64,000 nt of DNA from Thamnidium elegans. Its lineage: Eukaryota > Mucoromycota > Mucoromycetes > Mucorales > Mucoraceae. Positions 34,514-45,449 of this stretch are shown in pieces (position 1 is the stretch's first letter; each line of letters begins with the position of its first letter). The stretch covers positions 78,120 through 142,119 of the forward strand of contig JAIXMG010000044.1 in the NCBI GenBank assembly GCA_025201345.1, written 5' to 3'. The notes below the pieces were generated by a model, which saw only the letters and a program-made list of their open reading frames with translations, made no database searches and had not been told where the DNA came from. Both the position numbers and the translations under genes were made by a program.

Positions 34514-36197
34514 TGGGCGAAAAAAAAAAAGGTGTGAGTAAAAAAGGTAAAAACGATAATAATATCATTTTGTTAAGGGAAAAATTAAACGTCACCCAAC
34601 TAAAATCAGATGTGTGAAGGGCTAAATATAAAAGTAAAGCGTAATCGACTTACGGAGTACGAAACGCTCGCACAAAGAATAACTGAAACGTGTAATCAAG
34701 TCCCTTTATCTCACCTTGTCAACATTACTCAACACTCTAAAAATCATTTCGAAAACTGCTTAAACAGAGTCCCTCTACTATTTAAAGAAAATGTTCTACT
34801 GTATATTAATTTCATAAATTGTTTAGATTGGGGTTCACAGTGTGTTCCAATTGAAGTTTGAATACACATCTTGGTAAAGATATATACAGGGAGTTTATTG
34901 CTAGTCTTATATATATATATGTATATATATATTTGGTGTAAATAATAGGTATCAATGTGGTTATACTATAAACATCCTCAACATATTTCTCTACCTAAAT
35001 TATTTACAGCGTCAGAGGTAACAAGATTAGCATTTTCGTTAAGAGTTGACATTCTCTGTCTGTGTGAGAAAGCTATAGACGATTCAAAGCATTTTATTTT
35101 TTTTCGGCAGCGATTCTGTAAAAAAAAGGACCACCGACACTGTAGTAGAAATGAATTCTAGCCATTATTTGCCCGTCGGTTTACCAAACCGCAGCTACCA
35201 ATTTCAAGAAATGTGTGTTGGTTATAAACAACAACTATGAATACTTTCAAACATAACGCTATCCCGTAAGGCTAGTACCCACGCTTAACTATAGTTCACA
35301 CTGGTAATGAAAAAACTATACTTAAGTGTATTCACAATTATACAGAAAAAGCCTTCAAAATGACTACGTATCTTGGATAGTTAGTGCAAATTAGAGCTCA
35401 TTAAAAGACTTCTAACTCGACCAAGGTTTTTTTTACAAAGCATTATGATACACTAATAGAATAAAGAATATGCCAATGGAGAGAGTGGCTATCTTTATTT
35501 TATGATAAATATTCCGTGATGCACCACTAGCGGGTGTTAAATGTAAAAATAAGACGAAGCGACTGATGACGAAGTAATACACTCCCGTTTTATTTTATAA
35601 AATAAAATGGAACGAAAGTACTTAGTAGAAATAAGTTTAATACTTACACTAATTGGTTTTCCTAATTATCCCTTTATAATACCTCACCGATTAACTCCCA
35701 TTTGTATAAATACGTCTTTTGGGATTAATTGCTGATATTCCATTACCATAAGTCTAAATAAATTTTATTCTTTGTGAATCTATTTGTATTTCCCACTCTC
35801 TTGAACTGATATAGATCCATTGTATATTATAATTTGCCCTGTTCTATACTTTATCAACGACCCTGTCGTAAAATTAATTGTTATCATATTTAATAATTTC
35901 TCTTTTTCGTATACATCTTTATAACAAATCCAAGCTGTATCAATATTCTTTGTATATAAAGTAAAGGCATAGTCGTATTTGAGCAATATTATACACGGAA
36001 GAAATAGTTGTATCATAACTTAATACAGCTCTAAGTCTTTCAAACCTCAAAAAAAAAAGGAATCTGTTGCGATAATAGTTATTCATATTCTATAATTTTA
36101 TATACATGTATGCATATATACATATACAACTTTATTTGCACTTATAAAAATAATCTTAACATATACGTAAAAAAAAAAAGAAGCTAAACACTTCTGT
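34514..36197. other. Intergenic region with two unrecognised plus-strand frames
   Basis: Nearly 1.7 kb. Frames at 34610-34861 (83 codons) and 34955-35161 (68 codons) are separated by a (TA)-rich stretch that could be an intron. They read as ordinary soluble sequence (for example HLVNITQHSKNHFENCLNRV) but match no family I know. From 35160 to 35760 all frames are broken. A minus-strand frame of 78 codons (35780-36016) is also unknown. I would treat these as relics until transcription is shown. Confidence 0.4.
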
Positions 36198-36582
36198 TTA
36201 TTCTTCTTTATCATCATCATCATCATTATCATTTTCATCTTCTTCATTTTCTTCCTCATCGTCATTTTCATCTTCACCATCATTTTCTTCTTCACAATCA
36301 CCATCATTTTCTTCTTCACAATCATCTTCTTTTTCATCTTCTTCATCGTCATCTTCTTCGTCTCCTTCATCATCATCTTCGTCTCCTCCTCCTCCTTCTT
36401 CTTCTTCTTCTTGTTCATCAAAATCATCGTCTGCTTTTTCTGCTTCAGAACAAAGCACATCTGAAACCCAATCCCCATTATTGTAAGTTTTCCTATTAGT
36501 TTTTTTGATGGTTTTAAGAATAGAATCATGGGTTGTTCTTGAGTAATTATCATGCATATCAATAGTATTATTGATAACACTC

Positions 36583-36731
36583 CACTATGGCGGAATTTAT
36601 GGTAACAATGCCCAATATGGTACCTATGTTACCATAATTTTTATATGCAGCGAATCAGATTACAGAATAACTAATATTATGGTAGCTTTGTTACCATATT
36701 GGGCACTGTTACCATAAGTTCCGCCATAGTG
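36583..36731. mobile_element. MITE, 149 bp, with long terminal inverted repeats
   Basis: Ends read CACTATGGCGGAATTTATGG on the left and, reverse-complemented, CACTATGGCGGAACTTATGG on the right. The inverted repeats extend for about 42 nt (through TGCCCAATATGGTA) with few mismatches. The centre is AT-rich and has no ORF. The element forms most of the last intron of the surrounding pseudogene, and its inner end CCATAG supplies the only in-frame splice acceptor. A target-site duplication is not clear (at most TC). Confidence 0.85.
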
Positions 36732-37862
36732 TCTACACAAAAATAAAATAAGTAAAGAATAATAAATGGCATAGTAAGTTATGTACTCACTTCAATCATA
36801 CTTAAAGAGTCAATCATTTTGATGATACCACCTTTTCTTACTTCAATATGAGTTCTTGGATAAGAAAAACTTGTTAAATTTTGTAATAAGTATAAGCCTT
36901 TATCAATAATCGATAAAGTATATACATGACAACATAGACCCATAATTTGAATGATTGGAATTTTTATGGTGGGGATTACATTTGAGGGTATGGTGATGCA
37001 AGATGTAATGACTTTGTTAAGAAAGCATTTAGCAGCTAGAACGGCTTTTTCCTTATCATAATAAAATTTACTTTCTGCCGTTAATGTCTTTCTTGCAAAT
37101 TCACCATTACATAAATCAACTTTTTCGCCATAATTAACAATTATTCTAAGGTCTAGCCTAAAATTTAATGGCTTTGATTTACAGCCAGGAGAAATAGTAT
37201 CCCCCCTATCAAATAACAGTTTGGAATTATCATTTGATTTTCAAGCGTTAAAAGACTTTACCATTGTATGAGAATATCCTTAGTGTGAGGAAAGAAGGTT
37301 TCAAAGACAGTACCCCAATATTTAACAATCAGTGAATTTTCTGAACAAGCGTTAAGGTACTGATCTGAAAACATATAAAACTTAAATGCGAGCTGTTCTA
37401 AGCTGATATCATAATACAATATGTTGATAAATATTTGTTATTTAATATTTATCGTAGATAGACTTACATATGTAGATAATTTTTTTTTATGCTGTTATTT
37501 TGTTTAAAGTTTTCCACAAAATCATAGGCAGTTTTAGCAGTGAAGGTATTTCTTATCTTGATCATGACAAAATGTTGTTAGATAGGGAATGAAGCAGCTA
37601 TACAAGCTCATAAAAATACCTTTTTAAATTCTTTTGAACAAGAATGAATATTATAGTCAGCATAAGAAAAATCGGTCTTATATTTTTTTTTATAAAGTTT
37701 TCGGCATGAGAACCAAGAGAAGCTAATTGCAAGCTGGTAGAGTTGTCAGTCATATCCATTATACAGTTTTTACTGATACTGTAAATCAGAGAGAAAAAAA
37801 GTACAGTTAGCTTTGGGTCATAATAAAGTAATATCATATAAACTTACCTCGCGAAATACTTT

Positions 37863-38152
37863 TGATTTATCACGTTTATTTCTTATTTTAATTGTAAAAA
37901 TCAATCCAGGTCAAAGGGATAGCTAACTATGATTTCTTATTTATAGTCTTTTGCAATAATGGTGATTGATTGTTATACTTTGATTTGATCTAGTGACTTC
38001 TATAGCCTGAGGAACTTGATTTCTAGATCCTGTGCTTTTTTTTTTTATATATAAGGTTCATTTTGATACCTAACGTTTGTTATGTTTTATAATCGATAAT
38101 CTCATCGATTATTATATACTCTATTTTATGTGTGATTTTACCACACTTACTT
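37863..38152 (-). mobile_element. Solo LTR of the Gypsy element family, reverse orientation
   Basis: Read on the minus strand it aligns end to end with the 5' LTR at 50956-51249. Shared blocks include GTAAGTGTGGTAAAATCACA, ATTATCGATTATAAAACATA, GGTATCAAAATGAACCTTAT and AATTAAAATAAGAAATAAAC. It has many substitutions, and the terminal TG/CA is partly decayed (AG...TCA), so it is an older insertion. No internal retrotransposon sequence or clear target duplication is left. It interrupts an exon of the acidic-tail pseudogene. Confidence 0.85.
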
Positions 38153-38932
38153 AACGTATTTTTAAGGCCGGCAATTGCAATAGAATCTTTTGATACCTAA
38201 TGATAAATGTTAATGTTATATAACAGCTAAAATAATGATAGATATATACTTACTGGAACTGTTCTCTTCTTTTCATTCGATTTGTTTACCGTGGTTCTTT
38301 TTCTTTTTTTAGTACTCTACAGAAACATCGATATTAAGCAAGTGTAAGTTTATACTAAGTTATATATTAGTTTACCGTTTCTAAAAAAAAAGTCTACGTA
38401 TTTGTTTCTAAATATTAGTACACTTCATTTTTTTATGTTTGATCTTTTTTCCTAACCTTTCTTATTCTCTCCCATTTTTCGCTGGAAAACCGTGCTGCAA
38501 TCAAATTTTTATTATTGACTTCTTTTCTAAACTCTTCTAACAGCTTTCTGTCAGATTTGGTAATCGCCACCGTAATTATTTAATAAAGATAGTCTTGATA
38601 AAGGTGGATAGTGAGTAAAATAAAAAAAAAACGCGGAAGGAAGAGGAACAAAAAAAGAGAAAAAAACAGGTTTTTTTATCCTCATTTTCACATGAATTTT
38701 TTTATTTGATATTCTATGTGTGTGTAGGAAATAAATGCCTGAGATCACATGATCATTGAATGTGAATTAAAAAACGCGTATTTATTTGTAAAGTATAGTA
38801 TTTCTCGGTTTAGAAGAAGTACAGCCATGAACGGTGCCTTGGCAGCAAGAAGGGAACGCACGTTGACATAACCTACCACTACTACTCGAAATAGGTGTCA
38901 GAGATGGGTATAAATACAAGAGAATTTTTTTT
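38153..38932. other. Upstream end of the acidic-tail pseudogene and spacer
   Basis: Up to 38573 it holds the first exons of the pseudogene. From 38574 to 38932 is spacer: a pyrimidine-rich stretch on the minus strand (38585-38690) that looks like that gene's former leader, then an AT-rich gap before the stop of the secreted-protein gene. Confidence 0.5.
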
Positions 38933-39232
38933 TTACCCGTCTGTGTCGCAAAACGTATCACATTTTTCTCTTTTTAGAGCAGCATCCCATCTTTTACATA
39001 AAGGAGCTTTGGTCAATATACCACACCGAATGGGGATACTAGCACCAAATGCCATGCAAGATAATGATGCTTCACCGCATATGGAATCGTCTGTAGTGTA
39101 CAGGTGGCTCATGTTTTTTATAACGTTTGTTTCGTCAATAGGTGATTCTAAATGGGAATGATGTTTACGTAAAGGTGCAAACCCATTGACACATAATAAC
39201 CACACTAAAAATGTAAAAATGATAGGCAGCAT
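38933..39232 (-). CDS. Small secreted cysteine-rich protein
   Basis: Single-exon frame of 99 aa. I chose the start MLPIIFTFLVWLLCVNGFAP because it opens a classic signal peptide; the same frame is open further upstream, but that part overlaps the neighbouring gene's last exon in a different frame. The mature part has six cysteines (ICG, LSC, IRC, LCK, EKC, TFC), consistent with three disulfides, and a hydrophilic pro-region (PLRKHHSHLESPIDET). Size and composition resemble fungal small secreted or effector-like proteins, but I know no family match. Transcription is not shown. Confidence 0.5.
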   Translation of the reverse strand: MLPIIFTFLVWLLCVNGFAPLRKHHSHLESPIDETNVIKNMSHLYTTDDSICGEASLSCMAFGASIPIRCGILTKAPLCKRWDAALKREKCDTFCDTDG

Positions 39233-39362
39233 TGTATAATATAAGAAAAAAGAAAAAAATAATAAAAAAAAATCTAGACTTATAGTGGCAATAATATTCC
39301 GAGACACGCTTTTGGTTTTAGAAATATATCTCTTTATATATATGTTATATAAGTATGTACAC

Positions 39363-40355
39363 TCAAGAAGTATCAGATTGATAATGGTAGGTTGGTTTTT
39401 GATGTGGATGGGGTGTATTCCATTGGTATTGATTCGGCGGTGCACGAAAAGCACTTGGGTATGGACTAGTTTCATACTTTAAAAGAGATTAATATAAAAC
39501 ATTTTTTAAAAATAAATAATAAATACATACTGAGCGTGTTAGAGATGTACGGTGCGCATAAATTCGATAACTGATATGAATATGTGTTGTATTTCTTTTA
39601 TGTTTGATTGATTTGTTGGTATGGATTGGAATTCGAACTGTGCTTGGGTGTCTAAAAGACTTGTTGTTGTTGGTACGAGGAGCAATGCAAACTATGTGGC
39701 AATATATTAGTATATTATTAAGTGCGTATGTGTATACTCTTACTTTGAAACCCTTTTTTATTATTGTTAAACGTAGGCTTCGATTCACTTGAAAGAGAAT
39801 GATAAGGAGACACATGCTACAATAATATCAGTATAATGATGAACCACATTATTTACTCCAACTTACGGGTGGTATAATTGATGCATCTGTTTCAGGATCT
39901 ACAGGTAGTAAGTATTATACACATACAAAAAAAAAAAAAAAAAAAAAAAAAGAGAATGTGGATACCTAGTAAATTTCTTATAGACATTGAATTACTTCTA
40001 GCAGGCTTAAATAAATAAAATAAAATGTTATATATATATAGAATACGTTGTTAGTTACACAAAAGAAAGTTACCTTTTCGTCATATGCTGTATTAGACGA
40101 CGGATGATTTCTTATTCTATTAGCATGTTGAGCTAAAGACATTAATATAGTACCAGCCTCTTCATCTTCCGCATCAATTTCCATTAAACTGGAAGTATTA
40201 TTATTTGAAGTAGTATCTGCTTCTTTTTTTATATAAAAAAGTTGTTCGTTAGCGTTAGAAGGTGATCGATATACTCTTTGACTCTTTCGTGAATGGCTCG
40301 CCATTGTTGTCATGTTTGTTGATGATGAAAGACTTTCAAGATGAGTTGAACTCAT
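39363..40355 (-). CDS. Conserved-looking protein of unknown function, 233 aa
   Basis: Six exons, 40355-40074, 40005-39966, 39898-39867, 39816-39744, 39691-39531 and 39476-39363, join in phase. The N-terminus (MSSTHLESLSSSTNMTTMAS HSRKSQRVYRS) and the rest are Ser/Thr/Asn-rich, with an acidic patch (LMEIDAEDEEAG) followed by ILMSLAQHANRIRNHPS, the only helix-like block. Later parts are basic (NKSIKHKRNTTHIHISYRIY) and the tail is aromatic/Pro-rich (NQYQWNTPHPHQKPTYHY). It is probably largely disordered and perhaps nuclear. The acidic patch plus LMSLAQHANRIR recalls short regulatory motifs in fungal transcription-factor tails, which is only a guess. An A-run of about 23 nt (39928-39950) lies in intron 2. 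Confidence 0.6.
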
Positions 40356-40509
40356 TTCAATAAAATAAAAAAAACAAGAGAAAAAAAAAAAAAAAAAAAA
40401 AAAGGAAAGGAAAAAGGAATAATAATAATAATAAAAAAAAGAAATGGGTGCACAAAAAAAAAAAAAAAAAAAGGTGGTATGTATGACATGCCTTTTTATT
40501 TATTTTATT
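40356..40509. other. Spacer with poly(A) tracts upstream of the 233-aa protein gene
   Basis: 154 bases holding A-runs at 40381-40402 and 40455-40471 and an AATAATAATAATA stretch. It serves as leader of the minus-strand gene on the left and 3' end of the calcium exchanger on the right. Confidence 0.5.
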
Positions 40510-42190
40510 TTATTTAGGATACAAGTAAAATGCCATAGCAATAATTACATAGGATGACTATAAATATGGTTAGAAACAAATATATAATTTAATTTTGGAT
40601 TTAAAAAAGTACTTACTAATAAAAGAACGCCTTCTAACCAGTTTGATCTACCATCTTGAATCAGATAATTAACAATTAAAACACTAGCAAACAAAATAAC
40701 TGTTTCAAAGTCTTCAAAGAATAATGTCATTGGTTGACCAATGGCCCAACCCGTTAATACCAAGACTGGGGATACCAATAATCCAATTTGAAGTGAAGAT
40801 GAAACTGCAATACCAATACATAGATTCATCTTATCTTTAAGTGCAAATGTAACCGAACTAGCATGCTCTGCTGCGTTACCAACAATTGGAAGTAGAATAA
40901 TACCAACAAATGTTTGATTAATACCCCAATGTTCTACAACTCCTTCAATTCTACAATAATAAAATAATATTTAGTATAAATATTACATTTAAAAAGGAGG
41001 TAAAACAAAAACAAAATACTTACGCTCCAACAAGGTATTCGGCATGAAGTGAGACAACACAAGCGATAACTAAAAGTCTATTTACGTATACGTTAGTTAA
41101 GAAAAAAATAAAAAATTAAACAAACAAATAGAAAGCTGAGAAAAAAAAAAGAGCCGTACGATGCAATTGAGAATGGAAGAGTAGTAGTAGGGAATTCTGT
41201 TTCATCTTCTTCATCTTCATACTAATAATAATAGTAATATACGTTAGAAAGAAAAGAAAAGAAAAACCAAATACACTTACCAAAAAGGTATGGGTTTTTA
41301 ACTGATATAAATATATATATATATACACGTATAAAAGTTAGTATAGTTCAATATCAACGTTTATTAGTGTTACCTGAAAGAACAAATAAAGAAGATAGAC
41401 AATCAACAAGACAATTGAAACACCATGACTTAATTGAAGGATACCTTCTTTATCTTCTTGATCATCAGGCGTAGAGGCTGAGAATGCTGCTGGTACCAGT
41501 AAAGACAATGTAGTTAAAGCCAATAAAGAACATGAAGTTTGAGCAGCTTTTTTTTAAAGAAAAAAGATTAGTTTTTTAAGCGGTATATTATCTTTTACAA
41601 TTAAAATAAATACCTGTAACATTAAACTTTTGCTCAGTCCTAGTAACTCCACCCAAAAAGAAACAGAAACCAAGTACAAGTAACAAGTTCGATAAGATGG
41701 AACCCAAAACAGACGCTATATATACATGTAAATAAAGGAGTATTTTGAAACACTAAATATAAATATATGAATATATTTTTTCACTTACCTTGAACAACTC
41801 GAATTAATCCCTCTTTTAAAGCGATAATACCTAAAATAAGCTCAACAGCGTTACCGAAAGTAGCATTCAATAAAGCACCGATAGTAGAACCAGATCTTAA
41901 CGCAATTTCCTCCGTAGCTAAAATAATAAAAGAATAAGTATACGCGTATATTACACACTAAACAACTTACCAAAGCCCAATAGTTTAGCTAAAGGTATAA
42001 TAGCGATAAAATTGAGGGTGAATACGACGGTAGGAGACGAGTCCATAATAGAGAAGGCAATAGCAATAGGAACAAATATCAAAAAGTAATTGATATAAGA
42101 TGAATACATGGTTACTTTAAACGAAGACCAAATTGTTGGCGTTTCTCGTGGTTCATGTTGACCCAATAAAGGTTCATGTTCATTACTCAT
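40510..42190 (-). CDS. VCX1: Vacuolar Ca2+/H+ exchanger (VCX1/CAX family)
   Basis: Moves cytosolic Ca2+ into the vacuole in exchange for protons. Nine exons: 42190-41971, 41917-41789, 41715-41614, 41546-41374, 41301-41281, 41221-41160, 41077-41024, 40950-40617 and 40557-40510; total 380 aa, typical of the family. About 11 membrane spans. Both CAX repeat motifs are present: [20 protein letters not shown] in the first half and [20 protein letters not shown] in the second. An acidic loop ([12 protein letters not shown]) lies between the halves. Exon 5 is a 21-nt micro-exon (LKTHTFL). The N-terminus is short and carries EHEPLLGQ, which resembles a dileucine vacuolar sorting signal. No lesion is visible. 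Confidence 0.95.
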
Positions 42191-42372
42191 ATTAATATAT
42201 ATATATGTTTAAATAAAAGATAAAAGTTGCTAAAGAAAAAAAGAAAAAGAAGTTATGCTTGGTTTCAACTCCTGTATTTAACCATTTTTTTATTGTTTTT
42301 GTTTGTTTAAAACAAGAAAGTAAACAAAAAGTGACTCGGACCAATTTCCGTGTTCCTGATTTTTCGCTCTCT

Positions 42373-42377
<5 letters not shown>

Positions 42378-42409
<32 letters not shown>
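42378..42409. repeat. (CT)n microsatellite upstream of the phosphatase gene
   Basis: About 16 CT units followed by a T-run and TTATTATTATT. CT-rich leaders are common before start codons in this window. It lies in the 408-base divergent promoter between VCX1 and the PSR1-like gene. Confidence 0.9.
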
Positions 42410-42411
<2 letters not shown>

Positions 42412-42598
42412 TTTTTTTTTATTATTATTATTGCTAAAATATGAGCCACACAGACAAAGGTTCAACACTTGTAATGCCACAGACAAAGCCTTTTTTATTT
42501 CGTCGTAAAGTAACCTGCATTTTTATTAATAGAGTTATTCATCATTATGAATAGGTAATTGGGTAAATAAACCGAAAAAGACTTTTCTGTCTTTATTC

Positions 42599-43398
42599 AT
42601 GTGCTGCTCATTAAACAAGAAGGAAATTCCTTCTCCACTGAAACCTCTTCAATTAGCAACCACAACAACAAGAGAAATTGTTGTTACAGACACTGAAATT
42701 GAGCAAACTGAAATACAAGAAAAAGACACCGAGCCAGAAGAAGAATTAACTATTGATGACCAAGATTCTAATGTTACTTGTTTGTTAGATCCTATCGAAA
42801 AACAACACTCTACTAGAAAATGTCTTGTATTAGACTTAGATGAAACGCTTATTCATAGTTCATTTAAAACTGTTGCTGGTGCTGATTTTATTGTACCGGT
42901 TGAAATAGAGGGGCATTATCATAATGTATTTGTATTAAAGAGACCTGGTGTAGATGATTTTATGAAGCGTATGGGTGAATTATATGAAATCGTTATTTTT
43001 ACTGCTAGTCTTTCAAAGTATGCAGACCCTGTATTAGATAAATTCGATTTACATAAGGTAGTAAATCATAGGTTATTCAGAGAATCTTGTTATTCATATA
43101 AAGGAACTTATATCAAGGTATATATATATGTATATAAAAAAACTACTCCTTATAGTATATATACATAACTCCTTATACTTTTTTTTTGTAGGATCTATCA
43201 AGATTAGGTCGTGATTTAAAGAGTGTAATTATATTAGATAATACGCCAGCTAGTTATAGTTTTCACCCTTCAAATGCAGTACCAGTTTCTACTTGGTTTA
43301 ATGATCAACATGATTCAGAACTGATTGATTTAATTCCCTTTTTAGAAGACTTGGCAAAGGTAGATGATGTAGTCGATGTATTAGATATCTCTATTTAA
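42599..43398 (+). CDS. FCP1/SCP-family (PSR1/CTDSP-like) phosphatase
   Basis: HAD-type Ser/Thr phosphatase; yeast Psr1 is plasma-membrane bound and acts in salt-stress signalling. Two exons, 42599-43117 and 43192-43398, encode 241 aa. The N-terminal MCCSLNKK offers two palmitoylation-prone cysteines, as in Psr1. The linker is acidic. The catalytic [11 protein letters not shown] (DxDxT) is followed by [35 protein letters not shown], the [20 protein letters not shown] block and [20 protein letters not shown]. All HAD motifs are intact. Its TAA stop (43396-43398) overlaps the stop codon of ARL2 on the other strand. Confidence 0.92.
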
Positions 43399-44132
43399 TC
43401 AAGCATATAAATTCTTGATCCAACATCATTTACTACCCAATCCATTCCTCTCAATAAATTTTCTCCTGTTACTGCACTACATGCTAGAATAGCCCAATGA
43501 TGGCTCTTAATATCATCTAATCCCAATACCTTTTTTTTTTATACGTTATTATTATTGCTTACTATTATATTCAAATACACAACTTACACTTTTAATCTCG
43601 GCTTCACTTAATGCTCCACTAATATCTTGTTTATTAGCAAACACTAACAAAGTAGCTCCTGCCAATCTTTCTTCTTGTAATAATAACCCTAATTCTCTTT
43701 TACAATCCCCAAGTCGAAGTCGATCGGCTGAATCAACTACCCATATAAGTGCATCTGTCTGTTCAAAGTAATTACGCCAATAAGACCGAATAGACTTTTG
43801 TCCTCCAACATCCCAAATGTTCAACTTGAACCTTTTTTTTTTATATTGATTTAGCTTTTTTTTTTCTCGTCTTTATAATGTATACGTACCCTTCATGTTC
43901 CAAAGTTTTAATGTTGAATCCTAATGTAGGTGAAATAGTATCAATAGCTTCTCCATTGATTCGTTTCAAGATGGTCGTCTTTCCTGCATTATCTAAACCG
44001 CTATTGTAATGTGTTAACCCAACGAAAAATTAGGGGGGGGGGGGAGAGGATTGCTGGCGTAACTTACAGCATTAGAATACGCATTTCCTTTTCATTTTGT
44101 CTATTTTTTTTTAAAATAGTTAATAACCCCAT
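43395..44132 (-). CDS. ARL2: Arl2, ADP-ribosylation-factor-like GTPase
   Basis: Small GTPase acting with tubulin cofactors in microtubule biogenesis and in mitochondrial functions. Four exons, 44132-44068, 44000-43890, 43831-43588 and 43529-43395, give 184 aa, the same length as human ARL2. Motifs: [20 protein letters not shown] (no certain myristoylation, as known for Arl2), G1 [30 protein letters not shown]3 WDVGGQ, G4 NKQD and G5 CSAVTG. The ending [15 protein letters not shown] is also Arl2-like. Intron 1 carries a run of about 11 G. The gene converges on the phosphatase gene and their stop codons interlock in TTAA. Confidence 0.96.
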
Positions 44133-45109
44133 AATGACACTTGAAGAGAAAGAAAGAAAGAAAAAAAAAGGCACAGAAAAAAAAAAGGACTTTTAAATCA
44201 AGTAAAAAACTTTTTAATGGGTTAAAGTTCTTTTACATATTTTTACTATTAGATATACGGTTTCGTTATTATCAGTTTAACATTAACCACTACTGACGCT
44301 TAAGAATCTGCAGGATCGGTTATTAATGGGTAACAAATAAGATAAACGTTGTACTTCCTCCGCCAGGCTCTTAGTATTATGGGTTATGGACTTGTTGACT
44401 ATCTCTGAAGTGGAGAGTGCCCTGGTTAATTTTCTAACAAGAGCTTTCTCTTATTTTATCTCGTCAAGGACGTTATTATACCTGTTTTTAATAGTGGTAA
44501 TATCCGAAGAATTTTTTTTTTACAGGAAGAAGTTTTTTCTGCATAGTTACAAATTCAGTTTCATTAGGATCTGAGTCTAAAGTATTGATATGATATCAAT
44601 AAATAAACAAAGAGTTATATATTTATATTTGGTTAGCTGTACCAGAGGAGCATTCTTCTACAATTGGGTTTTGCAGTCCTGACATGGAGTGAAAAGAGTA
44701 TTATATTGCTCAATATGTTACACGCTTTATATATGAAAAAAGTACAATATGGAAATGGTCAACAAGTGTATTACTCGAAAAAAGAAAACGAGTTTGGTTA
44801 TTACAATAAGTATCGTTCTTACCGCTTTGTATCAAACGCAGGAATATAAGTATATCGCTGCTAACTTTAAGTGAAACTTGTACCCTCTTTTTTTTTTTTT
44901 AATTGGCTTGTACTAAAAAAAACAGTGGCGTTTGTTTAGATTTGCATGTTCCATTTTTAAAAATAGAAGGATCCTTTTATTCTCAAGTACTTTGATAAAA
45001 AAAAAGAAAAAGAAAAAAAGAGGGTACTTTCATAATCTAAAATTGTTATTATGTGTCAATTTTCTTAGGATAAAGTAGTTAGTTAGTATTGATATAACTA
45101 CAATACGAC

Positions 45110-45149
<40 letters not shown>

Positions 45150-45449
45150 ATAAGAACAGATGGTGTAATATACTAGCATACGATACCTAAAAATAAAAAA
45201 TTATATCGATAAGGGATATTAGACATGAAACACGAAACCACAACGCATACGTTATTCACGTGAAGTAAATAGAAGGGTTCTCGCGATAATTACAACAGTT
45301 CTTGGTCGTTCTAGAATATTTTTGATGCGTTCTTTCAAGCGCTATTTACTTTAAATAGTAATAGTCGTTAAACTCTTTGACTATAACGGAAATCAGTTGA
45401 ATGATACAGTATGACCTGTAAATTTTGTCCTTTTGAAAAATCAAATGTC
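44133..45449. other. Intergenic region with a (TTA)n repeat
   Basis: 1.3 kb. Plus-strand frames at 44386-44574 and 44664-44849 (about 60 codons each; for example LNMLHALYMKKVQYGNGQQV) are unrecognised and may be pieces of one decayed gene. A (TTA)n microsatellite of about 13 units spans 45110-45148. Nothing else is supported. Confidence 0.4.

Larger units (their letters stand above)
36198..38573 (-). pseudogene. Mucoralean-type gene of unknown function with acidic tail, broken by a solo LTR
   Basis: Coding pieces, in order on the minus strand: 38573-38457 (VAITKSDRKLLEEFRKEVNN), 38316-38254 (STKKRKRTTVNKSNEKKRTV, nuclear-signal-like), 38196-38152, then a 290-bp LTR relic, then 37862-37848, 37778-37620, 37556-37468, 37402-37262 (LEQLAFKFYMFSDQYLNACS), 37205-36791 (WGDTISPGCKSKPLNFRLDL) and 36584-36198. 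The last exon ends in about 75 mostly D/E residues. The exons from 37556 to the stop sum to 344 codons in one frame with good GT-AG signals. Lesions: the LTR lies within an exon, one base is missing or extra at an A-run near 37681-37690, and the expected start reads ACG (38571-38573). Function is unknown. Confidence 0.6.

Noticed and set aside
36098..36580. Minus-strand K/M-rich frame of 160 codons
   Set aside because: Alternate frame of the GAA/GAT-rich acidic tail.
38933..39475. Single 180-codon minus-strand gene
   Set aside because: Its upstream third overlaps the last exon of the 233-aa protein in another frame; the internal start with a signal peptide is more credible.
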